From positions 1 to 42,708 of the forward strand of contig JAJXZT010000060.1 of NCBI GenBank assembly GCA_021779935.1: 42,708 nucleotides of DNA. Reading direction: 5' to 3'. Source of the DNA: Acidobacteriota bacterium. GTDB lineage: Bacteria; Acidobacteriota; Terriglobia; Terriglobales; Acidobacteriaceae. The translations under genes and the position numbers were made by a program. Position 1 is the stretch's first letter. Each line of letters starts with the position of its first letter. Shown one piece after another: positions 1 through 9,838 of this stretch. The notes under the pieces are model-generated. The model made no database searches. It was given only the letters and a program-made list of their open reading frames with translations, and was not told the origin of the DNA.

Positions 1-498
1 ACTTGTTGCATCCCAGGGTGAAAATCACATCCTATAATCAACATGTTCGGCTCCTTCTTCCTGAGCCTTGGTCGTGGTACTTCCAAGACTACTCGGGTTG
101 CAAGGAGCCGACGTCGTTATGAAATCACGTGATAAAGCAGGTTTCGGAAGTTTCGAGAAGCAAGGATCACCACAGGGGTCACAGAGGAACACGGAGGAGA
201 AACGAAGAATTGAACGCAGAGGTCGCGGAGGAGCGCGGAGAAATGAATGAAGGAATGTCGAAGAGCGAATAGAAGAAGGAAATTCATTCGCAGTTGTGAG
301 AGGCGGGGCGTAAAGTAATCGGCGCGGTAGGTTGGGTCACCAGCTAGGTCGAGCGTCGAACCGCGCCACTCTGTCGCAGGGCGCGAGTAAGGTAGGGTAC
401 GCAGAGATTCGTAGGATCGAAAGCGTTGTTAGCAGCCACGGTCGAGTTTATAAAATTGAACGTGTGTCCTCCCGAGCAGTGAAAGGGAACGATAAAAC
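1..498. other. Gene-free leader region with repeat debris
   Basis: No convincing gene is visible in these 498 bases. The stretch at 167-231 holds two short motifs of the CAGAGG type (see the repeat entry). The only open frame, 68-250 on the plus strand, translates those repeats (SPQGSQRNTEEKRR and similar) and has no protein-like features. The last 200 bases before the zinc-ribbon gene presumably hold its promoter, but I see no clear -35/-10 pair. Confidence 0.6.
167..231 (+). repeat. Dispersed CAGAGG-type repeat, two motifs in tandem
   Basis: The first motif (167-199) reads roughly TCACCACAGGGGTCACAGAGG followed by AACACGGAGG. The second (211-231) is GAACGCAGAGGTCGCGGAGG preceded by T, one base different from the copies that flank the GxxExxY gene at 27348-27368 and 27770-27790. 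The first motif is related to the stretch inside mnmG at 21571-21598. Short purine-rich repeats of this style are common between genes in Acidobacteriota and Verrucomicrobiota; their role is unknown. Confidence 0.7.
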
Positions 499-1050
499 AT
501 GAGCTACAAAAAGGTAATGCCTGACCTTCAGATTTACGAAGTTATGGGAGATGATGGTTTCCTTGGAATCGAGATCAAGGACATACCTAGAGTTGCCAAT
601 GAAATTGCTGCCGTACTCGCTAAAGAAGATTTTAAATTGCGAAGCTGTTCGGCTGCTCTCGCGCATGTTTTGGGATGGCTGGCTTACCAGATAAAAGAGC
701 AGGGGAGCAGTCCCGAGGATTTCATGGCAGCGGTTACAGAGCAATCATTGAACTACTGTCATGAGTTTTCCCGCCTACCCGACATGACATCTGACACTTC
801 ATATCGCTGCTGGACGGTTGCATGTCCCGAGTGTAAGACAGTCATTTTTCTCGATATCATCGCTCCATACGATGGACTCGTCAAGATTCCTATCGTTCCA
901 CGGTGTCGACAATTTGAGCTTACATGCCCGGCCTGTCAGGCTGAACATAGGTATTCGAGCACTGATTTGAAAGATTTGATTCTTCTGAATCCACCCTTGG
1001 GCACTTACTGCCGTCAATTTCGTGATGCGCTAGAATCGGACGACACTTAG
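499..1050 (+). CDS. Zinc-ribbon protein of unknown function
   Basis: I do not recognise this 183-residue protein. The first 100 residues look helical and soluble. The C-terminal half carries two CxxC pairs, CPEC at 109-112 and CPAC at 143-146, about 30 residues apart, which is the spacing of a zinc ribbon. There is no signal peptide or membrane segment. It ends 12 bases before the SIR2-like gene on the same strand, so the two are probably co-transcribed. Codon use is more AT-rich than in the genes after 2165, which suggests recent acquisition. A partner or regulator of the downstream SIR2-like protein is possible, but that is inference from position only. Confidence 0.7.
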   Translation: MSYKKVMPDLQIYEVMGDDGFLGIEIKDIPRVANEIAAVLAKEDFKLRSCSAALAHVLGWLAYQIKEQGSSPEDFMAAVTEQSLNYCHEFSRLPDMTSDTSYRCWTVACPECKTVIFLDIIAPYDGLVKIPIVPRCRQFELTCPACQAEHRYSSTDLKDLILLNPPLGTYCRQFRDALESDDT

Positions 1051-1062
1051 CAATCATCGTTA

Positions 1063-2100
1063 ATGAGCCGCAAAATGACTGTATACGTGCTCGGGGCAGG
1101 CGCATCAGCACATGTCGGGTACCCGTTAATTTCGAATATGAGTTTGAAACTACTTCAATGGATGAAGAAGCACGACAGTCGCTTTGACTATGCGTCGAGA
1201 GCAAAGTCTTTAGAAGAGTCTTTTGGTAGCCTTTCGAATTTCGAGGAACTGCTAATCAAAATGACCAGATGTGTTGAAGAGTGCCCCCGAGACAACAGCG
1301 AAGGACTTGGACGGAGAACACAGCTTAAGAGCGACCTTTTCGTACTTAGCTGTGCCCTGCGAGAATGGTTTACTGAAATCCAGGTGAATCCTGCGTGCGC
1401 CTACCGAAGTTTCTGTCTTGATGTGGTACAACCGGGGGATTGCATTATCACATTCAATTATGATGTTTCGCTCGACCGGGAACTTCGAAATGCTGACAAG
1501 TGGCAAGTCGGTGACGGCTATGGATTTGTCATTCCCGGTTTGCCCAATAAATCACCTGTGAAGATTCTAAAGCTGCATGGCAGTTCGAATTGGCTTGCTT
1601 CGCTTTATACGAACATGGCTGGGTATGGCCAAACCGCCCCCGGGTTTATCTTCGGTCCCCGGCCAGTCATCTCTGATCAGGACATGAAGTTTCTTAATTA
1701 TGACGATCACCGTGATGTGTCTTTTCGCGGCGGTGTCTCCGGACTTTGTCCACTGATCATTCCTCCTACGCCGTCAAAGAACTTCTTTATTGATATTTCC
1801 GGCAAGGAAGAGTTGAAGAATTTCTTTGACGAACTGTGGTCCCAAGCACGGGAAGCCCTAAAACAAAGCGAACATGTTGTGATCTGTGGCTATAGCATGC
1901 CAGAGGTAGACCACAGGGCTCGCGAGCTACTACTTAGCTCGATTGACAAAGGCTCGCAAATTAGCATCGTGAGCGGGAATAATTCGTCGGATGAGATCGC
2001 AAATACATTTCGCCAACACGGCTTTTTAAACGCGGCTCCTGCGAAAAGAAGGCGGTTTGAAGATTGGGTATCGACGGTCCCTTCTTCGATGAGATCATAA
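1063..2100 (+). CDS. SIR2-like NAD-binding domain protein
   Basis: This 345-residue protein matches the SIR2-like (SIR2_2) pattern. It has an N-terminal dinucleotide-binding loop GAGAS at 11-15, FNYD at 131-134, KLHGS at 170-174 (the His aligns with the sirtuin catalytic His) and a late ICGYSMPEVDH segment near 274-284 followed by a SIVSGN strand. Proteins of this type bind or cleave NAD and occur both as lone genes and as effectors of anti-phage systems such as Thoeris, DSR and SIR2-HerA. No HerA, Argonaute or TIR gene is adjacent; the only partner is the zinc-ribbon gene 12 bases upstream. The start could also be Met5. GC content is lower than downstream, consistent with a transferred module. 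Confidence 0.75.
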   Translation: MSRKMTVYVLGAGASAHVGYPLISNMSLKLLQWMKKHDSRFDYASRAKSLEESFGSLSNFEELLIKMTRCVEECPRDNSEGLGRRTQLKSDLFVLSCALREWFTEIQVNPACAYRSFCLDVVQPGDCIITFNYDVSLDRELRNADKWQVGDGYGFVIPGLPNKSPVKILKLHGSSNWLASLYTNMAGYGQTAPGFIFGPRPVISDQDMKFLNYDDHRDVSFRGGVSGLCPLIIPPTPSKNFFIDISGKEELKNFFDELWSQAREALKQSEHVVICGYSMPEVDHRARELLLSSIDKGSQISIVSGNNSSDEIANTFRQHGFLNAAPAKRRRFEDWVSTVPSSMRS

Positions 2101-2164
2101 CGACGCAGAGACCATCCTCCCCGTATTTCAATCCCCCTCCTGAATGAACGTATTGCGTCCGCTT

Positions 2165-3748
<1,584 letters not shown>

Positions 3749-3815
3749 GCCGGGGATTATAGACAGCGGCGCGAGGTTGGGGAAAGTGAATGGAGGAGCA
3801 GGAGCCCGAAGCGGA

Positions 3816-4415
3816 TCAATTATTCTCGGAACTCATGCCGAACGCTTCCCATCGGTATTTCTTGCCGTCCCAATAAATAGCCCAGTCGACGCCGCCGTCG
3901 CCTTCGGCGCCGGTGATGGCGCGGACAATCTTCTTCTTAACCATGAAGGTGCCGACCTTCAGGGTCTGGAACTCGGGGACGTTGATGAGGATGACCTTCG
4001 ACTTGGGGGTATGCAGCCAGTCCTGCGCGATGAGGAGAAAACGGCGGCGGTCGGGATCGAGGCCTCCGAACTGGATGGTGACGCGCGGATTACCGTACCC
4101 GAAATATTCGTCGTAGGGGTCCGCGACCTTGTAGTTGTACTTGCCCTGCTCCTCGAAGGGATTCGGGCCGCTGGTGACGGCGACAAGGTCCTCGGTGCCA
4201 TCGCCGTCGAAGTCGAGCACGAGCGGTGGTTGCGAGGAGATGAGCTTATAACCTGAGCCAAACTCGCGCGCGATGAAGGCTTGTACCTTGGCCGGGTCAG
4301 GTGCAGGGAAGTTCTGCACGACGGGTTCCTGCGCAGGGTGTTTCTTGGCGAAGCAAGAACCAACGAGCGAAAAGAAAAACAAAACGGCAATCGACACGAT
4401 GGTGAATCTGCGCAT
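3816..4415 (-). CDS. Exported protein with one FG-GAP-like Asp motif
   Basis: The 199-residue product starts with a Sec signal peptide ([19 protein letters not shown], cleavage near residue 23 after CFA). The mature part contains DFDGDGTED at 68-76, a calcium-loop motif seen in FG-GAP/VCBS-type repeats, here in a single copy. The C-terminal half is beta-rich ([21 protein letters not shown]). I do not recognise a catalytic family. It lies 67 bases upstream (in its own direction) of the carboxyltransferase gene, which could be co-transcribed, but no functional link is evident. Confidence 0.75.
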   Translation of the reverse strand: MRRFTIVSIAVLFFFSLVGSCFAKKHPAQEPVVQNFPAPDPAKVQAFIAREFGSGYKLISSQPPLVLDFDGDGTEDLVAVTSGPNPFEEQGKYNYKVADPYDEYFGYGNPRVTIQFGGLDPDRRRFLLIAQDWLHTPKSKVILINVPEFQTLKVGTFMVKKKIVRAITGAEGDGGVDWAIYWDGKKYRWEAFGMSSENN

Positions 4416-4569
4416 GAGAGAACTGTAACGCTATTCGGGGAACATCGAGTGATAAATCGCACGGGCGACCCCGGAGGGTAAACCGAGCAAATGGTGGCGG
4501 GAACTATATAATGGCGGACGCCGCCGTGCGTGAAGGGAAAACCATGCAGCGGCTGACAAGGACGGACGT

Positions 4570-5325
4570 GTGCGTCTCCTCATCCTGAGCGATATTCATT
4601 CGAACCTGGAAGCCCTGGAAGCATGCCTGGCGGTGGCGCCTCCGCATGACGCGGTGGCAAACCTGGGCGACGTGGTCGGCTATGGCGCAAGTCCGAATGA
4701 AGTTGTGGAACGAGTGCGCGGGCTGGGGAAAATTTTTGTGCGCGGAAATCATGACCGTGTTTGCAGCGGCATCGGCGAGACCAATGACTTCAATCCGGTT
4801 GCGGGAATGGCGGCGCTATGGACGCGCAAGAAGCTGACGCCGGAGAATTGTGCGTGGGTGGCCGGATTGCCAAAGGGGCCAATCCTCAACGCGGAGTGGC
4901 CGGATACGCAGTTTGTGCACGGTTCGCCACTGGACGAGGACGGCTACATCATGACAGAACCGATGGCGGAGATTGCGATGGATGCGAGTCCCTGCTCGAA
5001 CACGTTCTTTGGTCATACGCATATGCAGGGGATGCTGGTGGTGACGAATTGCAGGGTGGTGATGTCGCGCTCGGAGATGAAGGACCGCACGCGGATGGAG
5101 CAGGAGATAATCCAACTTCCGCGAGGAACAAAGTGCCTGGTCAATCCGGGATCGATCGGGCAGCCGCGCGATGGCGATCCACGGGCGGGATTTGCGATCT
5201 ACGATTCGAGCGAAAATGAGTTTACGTTCTATCGCGTGCCGTATGACGTGGCAAAGGCGCAGCAGAGGATTCTGCGGGCAGGGCTGCCGGAGCGGCTGGC
5301 GTTTAGATTGAGCGAGGGAAGATAA
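4570..5325 (+). CDS. Metallophosphoesterase, YfcE/MJ0936-like
   Basis: This 251-residue protein has all calcineurin-type metal-binding blocks: D8-x-H10, GD at 33-34, GNH at 59-61, H117 and GHTH at 148-151. This order and length match the small bacterial metallophosphoesterases of the YfcE/MJ0936 group, cytosolic di-metal phosphodiesterases acting on cyclic nucleotides or other phosphoesters. The start is a GTG at 4570; the nearby ATGs at 4511 and 4544 are out of frame. The late NPGSIGQPRDGDPRAG block is typical of the family. The true substrate is not known. The RNase HI-like gene follows 60 bases later on the same strand. Confidence 0.9.
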   Translation: MRLLILSDIHSNLEALEACLAVAPPHDAVANLGDVVGYGASPNEVVERVRGLGKIFVRGNHDRVCSGIGETNDFNPVAGMAALWTRKKLTPENCAWVAGLPKGPILNAEWPDTQFVHGSPLDEDGYIMTEPMAEIAMDASPCSNTFFGHTHMQGMLVVTNCRVVMSRSEMKDRTRMEQEIIQLPRGTKCLVNPGSIGQPRDGDPRAGFAIYDSSENEFTFYRVPYDVAKAQQRILRAGLPERLAFRLSEGR

Positions 5326-5385
5326 AAGGATCGACGATTGCTGATTGACGAATGACGAATTACGGCAATCGATTACACTCACTTC

Positions 5386-6021
5386 ATGCCATTTCGTAAT
5401 TATCCAAAGAGAAAAGATCATGCGCACACGGCGGAGATGTTTGGCGCTCCGGCGGAGGAAGCCGCGGAAGAATGCCTGGTGGCGCACATCGACGGCGGGT
5501 CGCGCGGAAACCCGGGGCCCGCGGGATATGGCGCGGCGATTGACGACGCGAAGGGACACCGGGTTGCGGAGCTGAGCGACTTCCTGGGGATACAGACAAA
5601 TAATTTTGCAGAGTACTCGGGGCTGATGGCGGCGCTGGAATACGCGCTGAAGCACGGCCACAAGAAGCTGAAGGTGATCAGCGACTCTGAACTGATGGTG
5701 AAGCAGATCAAGGGCCAGTACAAGGTCCGTAGCGAAGCGCTGCACGACATCTATACGGAAGCGAAGAAGTTGATTGCGCGGCTGGAGTGGTTTCGCATTG
5801 AGCACGTGTTGCGGCATCACAACAAAGACGCGGACCGGCTGGCGAACGAAGCGATGGATCGCGGGATGGGCAAGGCGAAGCTCGACCGGGCGAATGCTTA
5901 TGAGAAGCCGCCAGAGATGAAAGAAGTGCGAGGGTTCGTGCGCGGAGGAGTGGTGGAGTTTGTGGGCGACACACTGCCGGATGGAATCTTTGTCACGGTG
6001 AAGCCAGCAAGAAAATCGTAG
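5386..6021 (+). CDS. RNase HI-like protein
   Basis: The 211-residue product contains a full RNase H fold. The four catalytic acids are visible: D36 in HIDGGSRGNPGP, E76 in NNFAEYSGL, D100 in ISDSELMVKQI and D150 in HNKDADRLANEAMD. The enzyme cleaves the RNA strand of RNA-DNA hybrids. It resembles the short RNase HI/YpdQ type found as single-domain proteins. The fold ends near residue 160, leaving a 50-residue tail of unknown role. The first 30 residues are extra and variable. The preceding 50 bases contain short direct repeats of GACGAAT/GACGAAT. Whether this is the main RNase HI of the cell cannot be told here. Confidence 0.88.
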   Translation: MPFRNYPKRKDHAHTAEMFGAPAEEAAEECLVAHIDGGSRGNPGPAGYGAAIDDAKGHRVAELSDFLGIQTNNFAEYSGLMAALEYALKHGHKKLKVISDSELMVKQIKGQYKVRSEALHDIYTEAKKLIARLEWFRIEHVLRHHNKDADRLANEAMDRGMGKAKLDRANAYEKPPEMKEVRGFVRGGVVEFVGDTLPDGIFVTVKPARKS

Positions 6022-6047
6022 GGATCAGAACGAAATCAGGAGAACAC

Positions 6048-6485
6048 TCAGCGGCCGGGCAGCTTAAGGCTGCTCTGCGCACGGACATGGTCGGCAGGCT
6101 TTCCGGGGGTGACGCGGAGAAGGATATGCTTGGCCTCGATGGCGCCGGCAATGCCGTAGCAGGGTTTGAGTTCGAGACGGAAGCCGGTGGCATTGCGCTC
6201 AATTTCCAGTCCGGCGATTACGTTGTTCGCGGCGAATCCGCCAACGGAAAGATCGGTGATTCCGTGGAGAGAGAAATCGACGACCACATCCTTGGCGTGA
6301 ATGTGATACCCGCGGCTATCGAGTTCGTCGGTGGTTTCCCAGGTGTACAGGGTGAGCATGGATGAAGCGGTGCGATGGAGCTGAAGGCTGACCACCTCGG
6401 CGTCGTTAAAACTGGGCCAGTAGCCAAACCAATCGTAAAGGACCTGGGCTCCCTCAATACCGCGCCAGTGATCCGCAGTAGCCAT
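6048..6485 (-). CDS. Imm50-like protein
   Basis: The product (145 residues from this ATG) shows the WFGYWPSFNDAEV block near its N-terminus, which resembles the signature of the Immunity protein 50 family. In polymorphic-toxin loci such proteins neutralise a secreted toxin, but no toxin or secretion gene is nearby and many family members stand alone. The rest is beta-rich with no catalytic motif. I chose the ATG at 6485 because it leaves the upstream yqeY-like gene intact and begins just before the conserved region; an ATG at 6524 would add 13 residues and overlap yqeY by 20 bases. Both genes are probably co-transcribed. Confidence 0.6.
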   Translation of the reverse strand: MATADHWRGIEGAQVLYDWFGYWPSFNDAEVVSLQLHRTASSMLTLYTWETTDELDSRGYHIHAKDVVVDFSLHGITDLSVGGFAANNVIAGLEIERNATGFRLELKPCYGIAGAIEAKHILLRVTPGKPADHVRAQSSLKLPGR

Positions 6486-6504
6486 CAATCGCCGTCCCGC
6501 CACG

Positions 6505-6957
6505 CTATTTTCCTGCCAGTGCATTCTTAACTGTCTCGCTTACCAGTTTGCCGTCGACGCGGGCTCCAGCGAAACGGGCCATCGCGGCTTTCATCACGTT
6601 GCCCATGTCCTTCATGGTAGGTGAACCCATTTCAGCGATGACGGCGTTCACAGTGGCAACGACATCTTCCGGCGCGACAGCCTTGGGCATGTAGCCTTCG
6701 ATGATGCCAATCTCCTGTTGCTCTTTGGCGGCAAGCTCCGGGCGATTGCCCTTTGTAAACTGCTCGACGGAGTCCTTGCGCTGCTTGATGAGCGTGGAGA
6801 GAACCTGCAATTCTTCTTTTTCGTCGAGCGGTGCGCGCTTGTCGATCTCTTTGTTCTTGAGTGCCGACTTTGCCATGCGCAAGGTGGAGAGGCGGAGTTC
6901 CTCCCGCGCCTTCATCGCCGCAACGATGTCTTTCTGAATCTGTTCCGTGATCGTCAT
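6505..6957 (-). CDS. yqeY: GatB/YqeY domain protein
   Basis: The full 150-residue protein matches the YqeY family along its length: MTITEQIQKDIVAAMKAREE at the start, LSTLRMAKSALKNKEID, the central LIKQRKDSVEQFTKGNRPELA and the C-terminal TMKDMGNVMKAAMARFAGA block. The fold equals the tail domain of the GatB subunit of tRNA-dependent amidotransferase, which contacts tRNA. Free-standing YqeY has no settled activity; a role in tRNA handling is inferred from the domain. It sits 95 bases after the M50 protease gene on the same strand. Confidence 0.93.
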   Translation of the reverse strand: MTITEQIQKDIVAAMKAREELRLSTLRMAKSALKNKEIDKRAPLDEKEELQVLSTLIKQRKDSVEQFTKGNRPELAAKEQQEIGIIEGYMPKAVAPEDVVATVNAVIAEMGSPTMKDMGNVMKAAMARFAGARVDGKLVSETVKNALAGK

Positions 6958-7052
6958 TCGGATGATCTACCCACAGAAGCCTTCGGACTTCTTTGCCAAT
7001 TATAGATGTTTGCGAGGATTGTGGGATGAACTCTTCGAGGTTACGAGAGGCA

Positions 7053-8147
7053 TCACTCGCTCTGTAACTTTCGTGTCTCCGCAAGGAGCGCCATGCTGTG
7101 CGAAAGGTTCTGCAGAGTGACGATGCCGACGAGATGCTCGTTGTCGACGACGGGGACGAGGGAGAGTCCGCCGCTGCCGAGGTGATTGAGGACGGTGGCG
7201 AGAGTGTCGTGCGGGTGAGCTATGAGCGAAATGCGGTTCATGCTGCCCTGGACGTATCCGTTGCCGTGATTGCGCAGGGTCTCGAGGATGTGCTGACGCG
7301 AGATGATGCCGACGAGATCGGTTCCACGGACGACAGGGAAATCGTCCTGAAGAGAGTGGACAGCCTTGCGCAGCGCGTCTTCCAGGGTATCCGCCGGCGA
7401 GAGAGTGGCAAAGTCGGTGAGCATCACGTCTTCCATGCGGACGTGCTCAATGACGGAGTGAAAGACGGCGCTGCGGTCTTCCAATTGCGCGCCGAAGAAG
7501 AGGAAGAGGCCGATGATCATCAGCCAGGTGTTCCAGATGCCGCCGAAAATCATCAGCATGGAAAAGGTCTGGCCGATGGCTACAGCCCGGCGGGTGGCAT
7601 GAACGTGGTCCATGCGCTGCGAAAACCAGGCGCGGAGGACGCGGCCGCCATCAAGCGGATAGGCGGGCAGAAGGTTGAAAGCTCCGAGGAAGAAATTTCC
7701 CCATACCAGCGCCTGCGGCAAATTTGCCGGAGAGACAAAAGGCTGATGGAAGAGATTGACCTGGCGGAAAAAGAGCAGGATGGTGGAGCCGAAGAAAATG
7801 GCGAGTACAAGGTTGACGACAGGGCCGGCGGCGGCGATCCGCATCTCGCGCTGGGGATTGGGATTGCGCTGCGACTGGTCGTCCATGATGGTGATGCCGC
7901 CGATGGGCAACAGGACGATGGAGCGCACGGGCACGGAGTTGCGCATGGCAACGATGGCGTGTCCAAGCTCATGCAGAATCACGGAGCCGAAGATGATGCC
8001 AACGAGCGCGAGTCCGCGCAACGCTCCGGAAACACCGGCCTGCGCAGACTGCGTGATCCAGACGAACGCGAGCAGTATGGCAAAGGTGAAGTGAATACGG
8101 AGCTCAACCCCGAAGACCCGCCCCACCGGAATGGACCAGCCTCTCAT
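7053..8147 (-). CDS. Site-2 protease family (M50) with two CBS domains
   Basis: The 364-residue membrane protein is an intramembrane zinc protease of the M50/SpoIVFB type. It has transmembrane segments in the first 230 residues, the zinc motif HELGH at 59-63 and the third ligand in NLLPAYPLDGG (D166). Two CBS domains fill the last 130 residues (about 240-360) and probably sense nucleotides, as in SpoIVFB, where ATP binding gates cleavage. The natural substrate, presumably an anti-sigma factor or another anchored protein, is not encoded nearby. The rsmD gene is divergent, with about 130 bases between them. Confidence 0.92.
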   Translation of the reverse strand: MRGWSIPVGRVFGVELRIHFTFAILLAFVWITQSAQAGVSGALRGLALVGIIFGSVILHELGHAIVAMRNSVPVRSIVLLPIGGITIMDDQSQRNPNPQREMRIAAAGPVVNLVLAIFFGSTILLFFRQVNLFHQPFVSPANLPQALVWGNFFLGAFNLLPAYPLDGGRVLRAWFSQRMDHVHATRRAVAIGQTFSMLMIFGGIWNTWLMIIGLFLFFGAQLEDRSAVFHSVIEHVRMEDVMLTDFATLSPADTLEDALRKAVHSLQDDFPVVRGTDLVGIISRQHILETLRNHGNGYVQGSMNRISLIAHPHDTLATVLNHLGSGGLSLVPVVDNEHLVGIVTLQNLSHSMALLAETRKLQSE

Positions 8148-8279
8148 GTCACCTCACTACTATTACGGTAGCATGCGGATCGCACGGGGAGAATTTGCCA
8201 CGCTCCATTGCAGACGATACGCTGAAGGTCATTTTATACACTTAGGACATGCCAGCGCTTGCTGGCGCTGCCAACAACG

Positions 8280-8840
8280 ATGAGAGTGATCGCGGGAAAA
8301 TATCGCAGCCGAACGCTGAAAAGCGTGCCCGGCAAGGAAACCCGGCCAACTTATGACCGCCTGAAAGAGACGCTGTTTAACGTCCTGCAGGCAGCCGGAA
8401 AACTGGAAGGCGCGGCGTTCCTGGACCTTTTTGCGGGAACAGGAGCGATTGGCGTGGAGGCGTTGAGCCGAGGCGCAGCGGTGGTCCATTTTGTCGAACT
8501 GAACCGCAAGGCGGCGCGGGTGATCCAGGAGAACCTGGAAAGCCTGGGCATTACCGAGGGCGTGGAAGTCCTCGACGTAAACGCGGACGAAGCGCTGATT
8601 GCGCTCGAACGGCGCGGCATCGAGTTCGATATCTGCTTCCTCGATCCGCCATATCAAATGCAGGGCATCTACGAGCAGACGCTGCGACTGCTGGCGTCAG
8701 GGAGCGTGTTGAAGGACGGTGGAGTGGTAATCGCTGAACACGAAAAACGTTTTGATCCGGGCGATGGATACGGCAAGCTCGCACGCTATCGGAAGCTCGA
8801 ACAGGGCGAGTCGTCGTTGAGCTTTTATCGGAAGGGGTAA
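8280..8840 (+). CDS. rsmD: 16S rRNA (guanine966-N2)-methyltransferase RsmD
   Basis: From the ATG at 8280 the product has 186 residues, the usual RsmD length. It starts MRVIAGKYRSRTL, carries the RPTYDRLKETLFN block, the SAM-binding loop DLFAGTGAIG (49-58) and the catalytic DPPY at 122-125. RsmD methylates G966 of 16S rRNA in the small subunit. An upstream TTG at 8259 would add seven residues that are not family-like. In many bacteria coaD follows rsmD; here the gene is followed by repeats and a convergent gene instead. Confidence 0.95.
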   Translation: MRVIAGKYRSRTLKSVPGKETRPTYDRLKETLFNVLQAAGKLEGAAFLDLFAGTGAIGVEALSRGAAVVHFVELNRKAARVIQENLESLGITEGVEVLDVNADEALIALERRGIEFDICFLDPPYQMQGIYEQTLRLLASGSVLKDGGVVIAEHEKRFDPGDGYGKLARYRKLEQGESSLSFYRKG

Positions 8841-8846
8841 AAGAAG

Positions 8847-8916
8847 TTTCGAGTTTCAGGTTTCGAGTTTCGAGAAAAGACGAACGATAACCACGAAGGA
8901 CGCGAAGGGCCACGAA
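8847..8916 (+). repeat. GTTTCGAG direct repeats and CGAAGG-type dispersed repeat
   Basis: Bases 8847-8876 contain three copies of GTTTCGAG or close variants. Bases 8889-8916 read CCACGAAGGACGCGAAGG and then GCCACGAAGG, a second subfamily of the purine-rich dispersed repeat seen at 167-231 and around 27348 and 27770. It lies just after the rsmD stop codon. A similar GTTTCGGAAGTTTCGAGAAG string occurs at 141-160, also just before a dispersed repeat, so the two motifs may travel together. Confidence 0.6.
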
Positions 8917-9005
8917 GGAAAGGCTGAAGAGGTTAAAGCAGACAGATTCTTATATCCCACCTTTCGTGCATACCGAGGGGCACCCGCTGTTGGGAATTTG
9001 CGAAT

Positions 9006-9040
9006 CCCATGCAAGCAAAGGAAGCTTGCATGGGCCACCC
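9006..9040. repeat. 11-bp inverted repeat with GCTTGCATGGGCCACCC motif
   Basis: CCCATGCAAGC at 9006-9016 pairs perfectly with GCTTGCATGGG at 9024-9034 across a 7-base loop. The right arm extends to a 17-mer, GCTTGCATGGGCCACCC (9024-9040), that recurs exactly at 36252-36268 and 38350-38366. The hairpin lies between the convergent rsmD and the gene at 9046-9603, so it may help end transcription, but there is no T-run. Confidence 0.6.
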
Positions 9041-9045
9041 GATAT

Positions 9046-9603
9046 TTACATCACGATGTTGTCGATGCGCCGCGAAATGGGATGCTGGAGGGCGACGAGG
9101 TCGTTCTTCACCATGTTGAGCGCGTAGACGCAGGGCTCGAACTCACGGGCGAGGGTAGCGAAGAGCGGCGCCACACGGGCGTATTCGAAGTGCTCAAACT
9201 TCGACACGATGTAGTAGCTTTCCTTGCCGGCCTTCATCAGGTCGATGAAATTTTCCAGGCGATGATGGCGAAGACGGAAGCGGTTGATGCTCTCCGGAAA
9301 CATGCCGGTGAAGAAGAGCGTGTAGTCGCCAATATGCTTACGCACCTGGCGCTCGCGGTCGAATGACGGCGCCTCGCCATAGATGGGATCAGATTCCAGC
9401 AGCATTTCGCCTACATCGCTGAGCGGGCGGTCCTGCGCATTGCGAATTTTGTAAAGCTGGTTGACGTCGCAAAAAGCGGTGAGGAGATCGGCGATGTATG
9501 ACTTCATCGCGGCGTCACGCAGGCCAATCTCGCAGTCGAAGTGGAGATCGACGAGTTCGAGAAACAAGCGACGCAATGGATGCGATTGCGGGATCTCGGT
9601 CAT
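9046..9603 (-). CDS. Conserved hypothetical protein
   Basis: The product has 185 residues, no signal peptide and no membrane segment. It is mostly helical, with an acidic N-terminal half (HFDCEIGLRDAAMKSYIADLLTAF) and an aromatic-rich C-terminal half (GKESYYIVSKFEHFEYARVAPLFATLA). I do not recognise a family. It is convergent with rsmD and separated from it by repeats. Codon use is like that of neighbouring core genes, so it is probably a native lineage-specific gene. Confidence 0.72.
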   Translation of the reverse strand: MTEIPQSHPLRRLFLELVDLHFDCEIGLRDAAMKSYIADLLTAFCDVNQLYKIRNAQDRPLSDVGEMLLESDPIYGEAPSFDRERQVRKHIGDYTLFFTGMFPESINRFRLRHHRLENFIDLMKAGKESYYIVSKFEHFEYARVAPLFATLAREFEPCVYALNMVKNDLVALQHPISRRIDNIVM

Positions 9604-9838
9604 GCCGGTTCACCGTCCTTCCGACGACAGCGATTTCCGTTCGCCTGCTAAGTGAAACACAGAGTGGGGCGGATGGTTGCAAAAAGCGATATGTCTGGAG
9701 AAAACAAGCAGCAGGCTGGGAGCGCGAGTGCCAGAGAGAAGTTGGATAAAAAATCACGGCATGATAAATGGATGAATAGCACTGAAAAATTTCGCGTGGC
9801 GGCAGCATTCCGTTGGTGGACGTTGTATGATGCGCGCC

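Noticed and set aside
68-250. Open frame of 60 residues on the plus strand
   Set aside because: It is a translation of dispersed repeats, with low complexity and no conserved features.
5330-5375. GACGAATGACGAATTACG short repeats before the RNase HI-like gene
   Set aside because: Only two imperfect units; no CRISPR-like spacing and too little to define an element.
4816-5820. 334-residue open frame on the minus strand
   Set aside because: It overlaps the well-supported metallophosphoesterase and RNase HI-like genes and is Arg/His-rich, typical of an antisense shadow.
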